NCBI RefSeq assembly: GCF_900143235.1
Contig: NZ_FRDF01000013.1
Span: forward strand, 1-64,000
DNA length: 64,000 nucleotides
Source of the DNA: Erythrobacter sanguineus
Lineage (GTDB): Bacteria > Pseudomonadota > Alphaproteobacteria > Sphingomonadales > Sphingomonadaceae
Reading direction: 5' to 3'
Positions 35,234 to 45,617 of this stretch are shown piece after piece. The position numbers were made by a program, and so were the translations under genes. The notes under the pieces were generated by a model. It saw only the letters and a program-made list of their open reading frames with translations, ran no database searches and was not told where the DNA came from. Position 1 is the first letter of the stretch, and each line of letters opens with the position of its first letter.

Positions 35234-35748
35234 TCCGCGCCGCTTTTGCCGGAGGCCAGATGCTGGTTGCGTCGCTGGCGCTGTCCGCCTGCGCGACCAC
35301 GCCGCCCGCTCCGACCCACCCCGAGGCGAGATCCTATGCCGTCACGGCTGATGCGATGGGCGATGTCGACGCAGCGCTCGCCCGCGCCGCCGCTGGTGGC
35401 AAGCGGGTGCTGCTGGTGATGGGGGCAAACTGGTGCCACGATAGCCGCGCGCTGGCCGGATGGCTGGAAACGCCGCGCCTGTCAGCGCTGGTGGCCGAAC
35501 GGTATGAACTGGTGTTCGTCAATGTCGGCCTGCCGCAGACCGGCGACGGGCATAATCTTGCCATTGCCCAGCGCTTCGGCCTCGCCGATTTTCCCGGCAC
35601 CCCTGCGCTGCTGGTGCTTACGGCGGAAGGCGCGCTGGTGAACGCCGACACCGCGCAAAGCTGGCGCAATGCCGCCACCCGCAGCGAGGACGCGATTCAC
35701 ACCGAACTGGCCGCGCTGGCAGAGGCACCCCTGCCCGCCGCAGAATAG
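35230..35748 (+). CDS. Thioredoxin-fold lipoprotein without a CXXC pair
   Basis: 172 aa. GTG 35230 overlaps the ispG stop. A lipoprotein signal ends in LALSAC (lipobox, Cys near 21). The thioredoxin-like fold follows with [19 protein letters not shown]: the usual WCxxC site reads WCHDS, so only the first cysteine remains. The cis-Pro region [10 protein letters not shown] is conserved. A single-Cys site favours a non-reducing or monothiol role, for example binding or chaperoning. Anchored to the periplasmic side of a membrane. Confidence 0.8.
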   Translation: MIRAAFAGGQMLVASLALSACATTPPAPTHPEARSYAVTADAMGDVDAALARAAAGGKRVLLVMGANWCHDSRALAGWLETPRLSALVAERYELVFVNVGLPQTGDGHNLAIAQRFGLADFPGTPALLVLTAEGALVNADTAQSWRNAATRSEDAIHTELAALAEAPLPAAE

Positions 35749-35760
35749 GCGGGCAGAGCG

Positions 35761-36306
35761 GTGATCGCAGCCATCCTCCTCGCGCTCGCCCTGGCGATGG
35801 ACGCTTTTGCGGTGGCGCTGACGCAGGGCGCGCGGTTCCGGCCCGAGGTGGCAGGCGCGCTGGCGATTGCGCTCACCTTCGGGCTGTTTCAGGCGATTAT
35901 GCCGCTGATCGGCTGGGGCATTGGCGCACTCGCCTTCGAATATATCGAAGCGGTCGATCACTGGATTGCCTTTGCATTGCTGACCGTCCTCGGGGTGCGG
36001 ATGCTCGGCGGCCATGTCGGCGAGGATGAGGCCTCCCGCGCGCTTACCGGCACGGCGCTGCTGGTGGCAGGGGTTGCAACCAGTATCGATGCGCTCGCCG
36101 CGGGGATCACCCTGCCGACCCTGGGTGTCCACCCGCTGACGGCGGCGGCGTTGATCGGCCTCGTCACCTTCGCCTTGAGCCTTGCAGGGGTGGCATTGGG
36201 CCGACGCGCGGGCCACCACATGGGCGCATGGGCCGAACGTGCGGGCGGCGTGATCCTGATCGGGCTGGGCTGCAAGATCCTCGCCGAACATACGGGCTGG
36301 CTGTGA
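35761..36306 (+). CDS. mntP: Putative manganese efflux pump
   Basis: 181 aa from GTG 35761. Six predicted TM helices arranged as two three-helix repeats, with LALAMDAFAVALTQGA in repeat 1 and VAGVATSIDALAAGITLP in repeat 2; the paired Asp-containing motifs are the MntP (YebN/DUF204) signature. It exports Mn2+ across the inner membrane. No yybP-ykoY manganese riboswitch was recognised; the gene starts only 12 bases after the thioredoxin-like gene. Confidence 0.9.
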   Translation: MIAAILLALALAMDAFAVALTQGARFRPEVAGALAIALTFGLFQAIMPLIGWGIGALAFEYIEAVDHWIAFALLTVLGVRMLGGHVGEDEASRALTGTALLVAGVATSIDALAAGITLPTLGVHPLTAAALIGLVTFALSLAGVALGRRAGHHMGAWAERAGGVILIGLGCKILAEHTGWL

Positions 36307-36409
36307 GCCTGTCCTACAGCGCGTGAAGCTGGCATGACCCGCACATGATCGCGATCCCGCCTCCTCACCCCGATACTTGCAACCGCAGCCGTGGGCGGCC
36401 CGTATTTCT

Positions 36410-36441
36410 GGTTCCTGGACAGTGTCACATGTGTCTCCAAC
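36410..36441 (-). repeat. Dispersed 32-bp motif, copy 1
   Basis: On the minus strand this reads GTTGGAGACACATGTGACAC and continues to 36410; it matches 50074-50105 at 27 of 32 positions (26 of the first 28). It contains the inverted core GTGTCACATGTG/ACACATGTGACAC. Here it ends 26 bases before the HDAC-like gene start. Confidence 0.65.
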
Positions 36442-36467
36442 AGACAGGAACGGAAGCCCTAAGCTGA

Positions 36468-37382
36468 ATGCTCCACGTCGTTCACCACGCCGACTATATG
36501 GCTCCCCGGCCTGATCGGGGGACGTTCCGATTCGACAAGTACCACCTCGTGATGGAGGAACTGCGCGCCAGCGGAGCGGCGATGACCGAACACGCGCCCG
36601 AGCCGATGCCCCGCGAATGGCTGGAGGCTGTCCATTGCCCCGACTATGTCGATGCCGTGTTCCGCGCCGCAGTCCCGCGCGACAAGGAACGGCGCATCGG
36701 CTTTCCGGTAACACCTGCGATCACGTCCCGCGTGCGCCACACCAATGGCGGGACATGGCTGGCGGCGCGGCTCGCCATGCGCCACGGTTATGCCGCCAAC
36801 TCCGCCGCTGGCAGCCACCATGCGCTGCATGATACGGGCGCAGGCTATTGCGTGTTCAACGATCTCGCGGTCGCGGCCAACCGGTTGATCGCGACCGGCG
36901 ATGCGCGGCGCATCCTGATCGTCGACCTCGACGTGCATCAGGGCGATGGCACCGCCAGCCTCACCGCCGGGCGCGAGGACATCTTCACCCTTTCGCTCCA
37001 TGCTGAGAAGAACTTCCCGGTGCGCAAGGCCCGTTCCAGCCGCGATGTCGGCCTGCCAGACGGGGTGGATGATGATGGCTACATGGCGGCGCTGACCCGC
37101 CACCTGCCCGAAGTCTTCGCCGATTTCGCGCCCGATTTCGTGCTCTATCAGGCCGGTGTCGACCCCCACCACCGCGACAAGCTGGGGCGGCTGGCGCTGA
37201 CCGATGCCGGGCTGGAACTGCGCGACCGCTTCGTGGTTGCCGAAGCCCGCCGCCGGGGCCTTGCCATCGCTTCGGCGCTGGGCGGGGGATATGGCGACGA
37301 TGCCCGCGAAGTCGCCGCGCGCCACGCGGCCTCGATGCTGGCGATGGCCGACGAAAATGCACGGGCGGCATGGCCGACATGA
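36468..37382 (+). CDS. Histone-deacetylase-family zinc hydrolase
   Basis: 304 aa. HDAC/acetylpolyamine amidohydrolase/AcuC fold: SHHALHDTGAGYCVFND (double His and FND), DLDVHQGDGT (zinc Asp and His), and YQAGVDPHHRDKLG (second zinc Asp). All catalytic residues are present. In bacteria such enzymes deacetylate acetylated polyamines, acetyl-CoA synthetase or other small amides. The short HDAC11-like size suggests a deacylase; the substrate is unknown. Followed 39 bases later by an FAD protein gene. Confidence 0.9.
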   Translation: MLHVVHHADYMAPRPDRGTFRFDKYHLVMEELRASGAAMTEHAPEPMPREWLEAVHCPDYVDAVFRAAVPRDKERRIGFPVTPAITSRVRHTNGGTWLAARLAMRHGYAANSAAGSHHALHDTGAGYCVFNDLAVAANRLIATGDARRILIVDLDVHQGDGTASLTAGREDIFTLSLHAEKNFPVRKARSSRDVGLPDGVDDDGYMAALTRHLPEVFADFAPDFVLYQAGVDPHHRDKLGRLALTDAGLELRDRFVVAEARRRGLAIASALGGGYGDDAREVAARHAASMLAMADENARAAWPT

Positions 37383-37421
37383 TGTTACAGCAGATGCAAA
37401 GCGCCGCCCGGAGAACAACAG

Positions 37422-38903
37422 ATGGCCGATGATGAAACCGATTATCTGATCATCGGCGCGGGCGCGGTGGGCCTTGCCTTTGCCGATGCGCTGATCGACG
37501 AAGATCCTGATTGCCACATCACCTTTGTCGACAAGCACGCCCGGCCCGGCGGGCACTGGAACGATGCCTATCCCTTCGTCGCGCTGCATCAGCCATCGGC
37601 CTTTTACGGCGTCAATTCGATGGCCTTCCCCAGCGAACAGATCGACCCGCATGGCCCCAACAAGGGGCTGTACGCGCTGGCCAGCGGGGCCGAAGTCACC
37701 GCCTATTTCGAACGGGTGATGAACCACCGCCTGCTGCCCAGCGGCCGGGTGGCGTATCACCGGCTCAGCGAATTCAGGGGCCGTGACGAAGGCGGCACCG
37801 CGCGTATCATCGGTGTGTTGTCGGGCGCGGAACACAGCATCGCCGTGCGCCGCAAGCTGGTGGATGCGACCTTCTACCAGACTTCGGTGCCAGCAACCCA
37901 TACCCGCGCCTTTGCCGTTGCGGGCGGCGTGCGGGTGACAGCGCCCGGCGCGCTGCCCGATCTGTGGAAGGATCCGTCCCGCATCCCATCGAATTTCGTC
38001 ATCCTCGGCGGGGGCAAGACCGCGATGGATACCGGCGTGTGGCTGATCGAGGCGGGGGTCGATCCCGCTAGGATCCATTGGGTGCGGCCACGCGACAGCT
38101 GGCTCAACAACCGCAAATATGTCCAGCCGGGGGAGGATTTCCTCGGCGCTACGGTCGAAAGCCAGATCGCGCATCTCAATGCCTTTGCACAGGCCAGCGA
38201 CGGACATGATGTGTTCGAAGCACTCGAACGCGGCGGCTACATGCTGCGGCTCGATCCCGATGTGCGGCCTGACATGTATCACTATGCGGTGATCTCCGAA
38301 GGCGAGATCGCCTTGCTGCGGCGGATCACGCAGGTCATCCGCACCGGCCGGGTGACCGCGATCGAACCGGGGAAACTGCTGTTCGGTGATGTCGCGCACG
38401 CCGTTCCCACCGACGCGCTGTTCATCGATTGCACCGCCCGCGCGGTGCCCTTCAGCGCGATGGAAAACAGCGGCCCGCAATTTCGCGGCGACACGATCGT
38501 GCTGCAACCCGTCAATGTGCCGTTGGTGACGCTCAGCGCCGCGATCACCGCGTTCCTCGAAGCACATTATCCGGATGATGCGACGAAGAATCAGCTCGCC
38601 CGCGCCGGGCCGCTGACCGACACGCCGGAAACCTTCCCCTATGCCTTCATGATGAACATGATGAACCGCGGCACATGGTCGCAGACGCCGGAGATTGCCG
38701 CGTGGCTGGCGCAATCGCGGCTCGATCCGACCGCGCCGACAATTGCCCGGATGATGGCGGCCGGCGATCCGCGTTTGGCGGTGCTGGCCGGGTTCCGGGC
38801 GGCGGTGACGGACGCGATGCCGGCGGTGATCCGGCTTGGCATGGCGGCCAAGGCCATTCACGAAACGCCCCGCCAAAATGACCAGCCAGCAGCGATGAAG
38901 TGA
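37422..38903 (+). CDS. FAD/NAD(P)-binding oxidoreductase-like protein
   Basis: 493 aa. The FAD dinucleotide motif YLIIGAGAVGLAFADAL lies at 8-24, with DKHARPGGHWNDAYPF as the flavin-contacting loop of the flavin-monooxygenase-like group. A second nucleotide motif FVILGGGKTAMDTGVWL (near 190) should bind NAD(P)H. The C-terminus is helical. It resembles FMO/Baeyer-Villiger-type or pyridine-nucleotide oxidoreductases but lacks an obvious FxGxxxHxxxY fingerprint, so the reaction is open. Cytosolic. Confidence 0.78.
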   Translation: MADDETDYLIIGAGAVGLAFADALIDEDPDCHITFVDKHARPGGHWNDAYPFVALHQPSAFYGVNSMAFPSEQIDPHGPNKGLYALASGAEVTAYFERVMNHRLLPSGRVAYHRLSEFRGRDEGGTARIIGVLSGAEHSIAVRRKLVDATFYQTSVPATHTRAFAVAGGVRVTAPGALPDLWKDPSRIPSNFVILGGGKTAMDTGVWLIEAGVDPARIHWVRPRDSWLNNRKYVQPGEDFLGATVESQIAHLNAFAQASDGHDVFEALERGGYMLRLDPDVRPDMYHYAVISEGEIALLRRITQVIRTGRVTAIEPGKLLFGDVAHAVPTDALFIDCTARAVPFSAMENSGPQFRGDTIVLQPVNVPLVTLSAAITAFLEAHYPDDATKNQLARAGPLTDTPETFPYAFMMNMMNRGTWSQTPEIAAWLAQSRLDPTAPTIARMMAAGDPRLAVLAGFRAAVTDAMPAVIRLGMAAKAIHETPRQNDQPAAMK

Positions 38904-38973
38904 CGCCGATATGGGACAAAACGTCATTTTCCGTTACCGGGAACGCAACCGGCGCACTATAGGTTATTCTGCA

Positions 38974-39690
38974 ATGAAGCGGCGCGACCTTCTCAGGAAC
39001 ACTCTGATTGCCGGGGCGGCACTGGCTGTTCCTGCGCGCCTGCTTGCCAGCACGGTCCCCGCAGCGCCGCTTGCAGGCTCCCCACGTGACCGGGTGCTGT
39101 TTGCGCTGGCCAAGCGCGAGCTTGACCGGGCAGGCGATGCGATCTGGAAACGCGATATCGTAGGCATCGCCGATTTCGGCCTGCATTCGGCCAAGCCGCG
39201 GTTCCACTTCGTCAATCTCGACCGGGGCACGGTGCAGTCCCATTATGTCAGCCACGGCACAGGGTCAGACCGCCAGCATGATGGCTGGCTCAAGCAGTTC
39301 TCCAACACCGAAGGTTCCAACGCGACCAGCCGCGGGGCCTATGTGACATGGGAATGGTACAAGGGCCGCTATGGCACCTCGGTGCGGCTAGGCGGGCTGG
39401 ACGAGAGCAACAATGCCGCGCTGCGCCGCTACATCGTGATGCACCGCGCCGATTATGCGGAAGCCTCGCATATTGATCGCTGGGGCAGGCTCGGGCGCTC
39501 CAATGGCTGCTTCGCGATGGGCGAGGACCAGTTCCGGATCGCGCTGATGCACCTTTCGGGCGGGCGGTTGCTGTTTGCGGATTCGCTGGGGCTGGAGGAA
39601 GACGGTTCCATCCAGCCGGTGCCCGAACTGGCGATGATCGAACGCCAGCCGCTTGATCTGTCACCGCGCCCGGCGACCAGCGCGTTCTGA
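38974..39690 (+). CDS. Murein L,D-transpeptidase catalytic-domain family protein (short, Tat signal)
   Basis: 238 aa from ATG 38974. MKRRDLLRNTLIAGAALAVP is a twin-arginine-like signal. The mature part includes IADFGLHSAKPRFHFVNL, YVSHGTGSD and the catalytic block LGRSNGCFAM with the Cys nucleophile, the pattern of the small YkuD-like murein transpeptidase family. It should act on peptidoglycan stem peptides in the periplasm. It is convergent with a second, unrelated-length L,D-transpeptidase gene four bases away. Confidence 0.85.
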   Translation: MKRRDLLRNTLIAGAALAVPARLLASTVPAAPLAGSPRDRVLFALAKRELDRAGDAIWKRDIVGIADFGLHSAKPRFHFVNLDRGTVQSHYVSHGTGSDRQHDGWLKQFSNTEGSNATSRGAYVTWEWYKGRYGTSVRLGGLDESNNAALRRYIVMHRADYAEASHIDRWGRLGRSNGCFAMGEDQFRIALMHLSGGRLLFADSLGLEEDGSIQPVPELAMIERQPLDLSPRPATSAF

Positions 39691-39694
39691 GGCG

Positions 39695-41149
39695 TCAGCC
39701 GTCCTGCAGATCGTCCTCGATCACGATCACCTCGTCGTCGATCACGTTGCTGCGATTGCGCACCCGCGGCTTGTCGAGGCTGGCCAGCACCGGCGCGTCG
39801 CGATTGTAGATGTCCTTGAAGGTCGCCATCTCGCCGTTGATGTCGGAGGCCATGGTGAAATAGGTGATGTAGGCCGGAAACTGCTTTTTCAGCATCACCT
39901 TGGTGTACTTGCCCGAGCTCGAGATCGCCACCGCCTCGTCCTTGCTCGCGCCCTTGCCGAGGATCGCCATGGTGATCGCAAGTTCCAGCGCCCGTTCGGT
40001 GCGGATGCAGCCGTGGGACAGCGCACGGCTGTCATTGGCGAAGAGGTGGCGCGAGGGCGTGTCGTGGAAGAAGATGGCGTGCGGGTTGGGCATCTCCAGC
40101 TTCATCTGCCCCAGCGAATTGCCCGGCCCGGGCTGCTGGACCACGCTGATATAGCCATTGACACCCTTGGTGCCGACATAGCCGTTGCGCTTGGCCCATG
40201 CGGGGTTGGCGAGCACCTTGGCGCCCAGCCCTTCGCCCTTGACGATCGACTGCGGCACCGTCCATGTCGGGTTGAACACCACGCCTTCGACCATCTCGGC
40301 CAATTGCGGGGTGGCTGTGCGGCCCGGCTTGCCCACGACTGTGCGATAGGTGCTGATGATGCGGTCCTTGACCGTCAGGCGCAGCTGGAACTCGGGCACG
40401 TTGGTGATGAGGTATTGCGGCCCGAGATCGCGCGCCAGCCAGCGCCAGCGGTCCATGTTGGCGCGGATCAGCTTGCGCTTGGCCGTCTCGCTTTCGGGCG
40501 TCTGGGCCAGTTCCTCGCGCAGGCGGGCGTAATCGGGGTGGGTCGGCGCCAGCTTCGCCAGCGTCCCGGCGATGTCGCCCGATGCCAGCGCGTCTGCCAG
40601 CACGTTGCCGGTGCGGTAAAGCTCGCGGTCAGGGTCTTCGACGAACCACTGCGTGCGCGCATCCATCGGGGTGCGGCCATCACGCAGGTCCTCGACCAGC
40701 CACACGAAGCTCTGCGAGGCGAGCGCATCGAGTTCTTCCGACGGGCCGGAGACGAGCGCGACCTTGAGCGGCGCGAGGTCATAATCAGCCGGATCAAGCC
40801 CCTCGGCACCGATCCCCTCGATCACCGCGACGAGCTTGGCAGCATTGGCAAGCGTCCATGGCTGCATCAGCGACGCAGGCTTTTCCATGCCGCCCTGCAC
40901 CACAGGTTCGGACACCATCCGCGGAAAGGCCGCGTCGAAGTTCTCGCCAGCGGGCGCAACGGGACTCGGATCGGGGGTTGGCGCTGGAGCCGGGGGCGCG
41001 GTCGGCAACTCCACCCGCTCGGGCCCGGTCCATTGCTGGCCACCGGGGATCATATCCTCGCGACCGGCCTCGCTCTGGGCAAAGGCCGAGCCTGCCAGCA
41101 GCGCCGCCGCCGCGATCCCGCATGCCAATCTGCCCGCAAACTGCGTCAT
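39695..41149 (-). CDS. YcbB/LdtD-like L,D-transpeptidase
   Basis: 484 aa from ATG 41149. Signal peptide MTQFAGRLACGIAAAALLAG to SAFAQ, then a Pro-rich linker (about 45-80). An N-terminal scaffold and a region in which YcbB proteins carry a PG-binding-like domain precede the YkuD domain (about 255-440) with FFHDTPSRHLF and the catalytic ALSHGCIRTE. It forms 3-3 peptidoglycan cross-links in the periplasm. The tail ends in a very acidic stretch (VIDDEVIVIEDD). Confidence 0.9.
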   Translation of the reverse strand: MTQFAGRLACGIAAAALLAGSAFAQSEAGREDMIPGGQQWTGPERVELPTAPPAPAPTPDPSPVAPAGENFDAAFPRMVSEPVVQGGMEKPASLMQPWTLANAAKLVAVIEGIGAEGLDPADYDLAPLKVALVSGPSEELDALASQSFVWLVEDLRDGRTPMDARTQWFVEDPDRELYRTGNVLADALASGDIAGTLAKLAPTHPDYARLREELAQTPESETAKRKLIRANMDRWRWLARDLGPQYLITNVPEFQLRLTVKDRIISTYRTVVGKPGRTATPQLAEMVEGVVFNPTWTVPQSIVKGEGLGAKVLANPAWAKRNGYVGTKGVNGYISVVQQPGPGNSLGQMKLEMPNPHAIFFHDTPSRHLFANDSRALSHGCIRTERALELAITMAILGKGASKDEAVAISSSGKYTKVMLKKQFPAYITYFTMASDINGEMATFKDIYNRDAPVLASLDKPRVRNRSNVIDDEVIVIEDDLQDG

Positions 41150-41318
41150 AGTTAAGCTTTCAACCCCGTCGCGCCGCCCTGTGCAACGCCATACCATCCG
41201 CGGCTATCATACGCGAGACTTGCGGTTCCTATCAACTATCTTGGCTTGCGTGCGCGTGAACAGGCACGGCACAAGGACACGTGACCTTGCGCGCCCTTGC
41301 GCTTATGGGGCTTGCGCC

Positions 41319-42209
41319 ATGCCGCCGCGCACCCATCCGCTCCTGCCGTTTCTTGCCGCCTTTGCCGGGGTCGGTTTCCTGTCGCTGATGGATGCCTTCA
41401 TGAAAGAGGCCGCGCTGATGATCGGCGCCTATACCGCCACGGTGCTGCGCGCGCTGATCGGGGCCAGCATCATTGCGCCCTTCTGGCTTGCGCGCGGCCC
41501 GGCATGGCCATCGCGAAGGGTCATGAAACTGCACCTCGAACGCGGCGTGGTGTCCGCCTTCATGGCGCTCAGCTTCTTCTTCGCGCTCACCCGCCTGCCG
41601 CTGGCCGAGGCGATCGCATTGAGCTTCATCGCGCCGCTGCTGGCACTTTACCTCGCCCGCGTGCTGTTGGGAGAAACCATCGCGCGCAAGGCGGTGCTGG
41701 CCAGCATTCTGGGTTTTGCGGGGACGCTGGTGATCGTCGGCGGACGGATCGGCGCGGGCGCGTTTGATCGGGACGCCGCCCTCGGCCTTGCCGCGATGCT
41801 GTTTTCGGCGGTGCTTTATGCCTATAATTTCATCGTCATCCGCCGGCAATCACAGCTCGCCGGCCCCGTCGAGATCGCGACCTTCCACAGCGGAATCGGC
41901 GGCGCGGTGCTGCTGCTTGCCGCGCCGATCCTGTGGCTGCCGCCAAACGGCCATGCCCTGATGCCGCTGGTGGCCGCGGCGGCGCTCACGGTGGCGGGAT
42001 CAATGGCGATTGCCTGGGCCTATGCCCGCGAGGAAGCACAGGCGCTGGTGCCGATCGAATATTCGGGCTTCGTCTGGGCGAGCGTGCTGGGCTGGCTGTT
42101 CTTCCGCGAAAGCGTGACCGTGCCGACGCTGGCTGGCACGATGCTGATTGTCGCCGGGTGCTGGCTGGTCACCCGCCGCGATCCCATGCCTGAAAACCTG
42201 CCCGCCTAA
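41319..42209 (+). CDS. DMT-superfamily (EamA) transporter
   Basis: 296 aa from ATG 41319. Ten predicted TM helices in two EamA repeats; repeat 1 ends near PLLALYLARVLLGETIARKA and repeat 2 near GFVWASVLGWLFFRESVTVP, each carrying the conserved Glu of EamA proteins. Family members export metabolites such as amino acids, purines or drugs; the substrate here is unknown. Upstream in-frame codons are rejected because helix 1 begins right after MPPRTHPLLPF. Confidence 0.88.
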   Translation: MPPRTHPLLPFLAAFAGVGFLSLMDAFMKEAALMIGAYTATVLRALIGASIIAPFWLARGPAWPSRRVMKLHLERGVVSAFMALSFFFALTRLPLAEAIALSFIAPLLALYLARVLLGETIARKAVLASILGFAGTLVIVGGRIGAGAFDRDAALGLAAMLFSAVLYAYNFIVIRRQSQLAGPVEIATFHSGIGGAVLLLAAPILWLPPNGHALMPLVAAAALTVAGSMAIAWAYAREEAQALVPIEYSGFVWASVLGWLFFRESVTVPTLAGTMLIVAGCWLVTRRDPMPENLPA

Positions 42210-42340
42210 GACCATTTCGGCAAGGGCGATGTCCCTTCGCCCCCTTGACCTGACGCGCCTGAAAGCGCAGTGCGCGCCCGAAAACCGCGCCTTTTTTCGG
42301 ATCGGGGTGCGGGACAGACAAAAGGATGGAAAAACGCCCC

Positions 42341-45013
<2,673 letters not shown>

Positions 45014-45021
45014 GCGAGAGG

Positions 45022-45525
45022 ATGAAAGCGTCCCGCGCCGCCCTGTTTGCCGCTTCGGCCCTGCTAGCACTGTCTGCCTGCAGCGGCGGTTCGCGCAAGG
45101 ATGGCAAGCGGGACGCGCCCTCGGCGCCGCTCGGCTTTGAACTGGCCTTTGCCGGGGCCGGGGCAGGATTGGCCGATGACGCCGCGGCCACCGTGCCGCA
45201 GGCCCGCGCGCCCGGCCCGATGATCGACGTGACGCCGGAAGAACTGGCGGCGCGGCTGGCGGCGGGCAACATCCGTCTGATCGACGTGCGCACCGATGAA
45301 GAGATCGCCGAGGGCATGATCCCCGGTGCCGAACATATCGCGCTGGATCGCTTTGACCCGCAAGCGTTCGGCCCGGCGGACGGGCGCGAAGTGGTGCTCT
45401 ACTGCCGCTCGGGCAAGCGTTCGGCGATGGCGGGCGCGAAGCTGGCCGAGGCGACCGGCAAGCCGGTGGAGCATCTGGCCGGCGGCATCCTCGCCTGGGA
45501 AGAGGCGGGCCGGCCGCTCGAATAG
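45022..45525 (+). CDS. Rhodanese-domain lipoprotein
   Basis: 167 aa. Lipoprotein signal ending LLALSAC (Cys near 20), a 45-residue flexible linker, then a single rhodanese domain (about 70-165) with IRLIDVRTDEEIAEG and the active-site loop YCRSGKRS containing the sulfur-accepting Cys. It would sit on the periplasmic side of a membrane and may handle sulfane sulfur. It lies directly behind acnA and before a strong terminator, so it is probably co-transcribed with acnA. Confidence 0.87.
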   Translation: MKASRAALFAASALLALSACSGGSRKDGKRDAPSAPLGFELAFAGAGAGLADDAAATVPQARAPGPMIDVTPEELAARLAAGNIRLIDVRTDEEIAEGMIPGAEHIALDRFDPQAFGPADGREVVLYCRSGKRSAMAGAKLAEATGKPVEHLAGGILAWEEAGRPLE

Positions 45526-45554
45526 CGCTGCTGCGTTCCATTCCCCCTGCAACA

Positions 45555-45590
45555 AAAGGGCGGCTCCCCCCGGAGCCGCCCTTTCTGTTT
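45555..45590 (+). terminator. Rho-independent terminator after acnA-rhodanese
   Basis: AAAGGGCGGCTCC-CCCC-GGAGCCGCCCTTT followed by CTGTTT: a perfect 13-bp stem with four-base loop and T-rich tail, 29 bases after the rhodanese stop. The AAA on the opposite side could also serve the leftward gene. Confidence 0.88.
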
Positions 45591-45617
45591 ACCGCACAAG
45601 TGTGCTGCGCCGCGCGC

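Noticed and set aside
35761..36306. A manganese riboswitch in front of mntP
   Set aside because: Only 12 bases separate mntP from the preceding gene, and no yybP-ykoY-like fold is visible upstream.
36459..38927. 822-codon leftward frame covering the HDAC-like and FAD genes
   Set aside because: High GC third positions keep the antisense strand open. The rightward proteins have complete catalytic motifs and the antisense translation has no recognisable domain.
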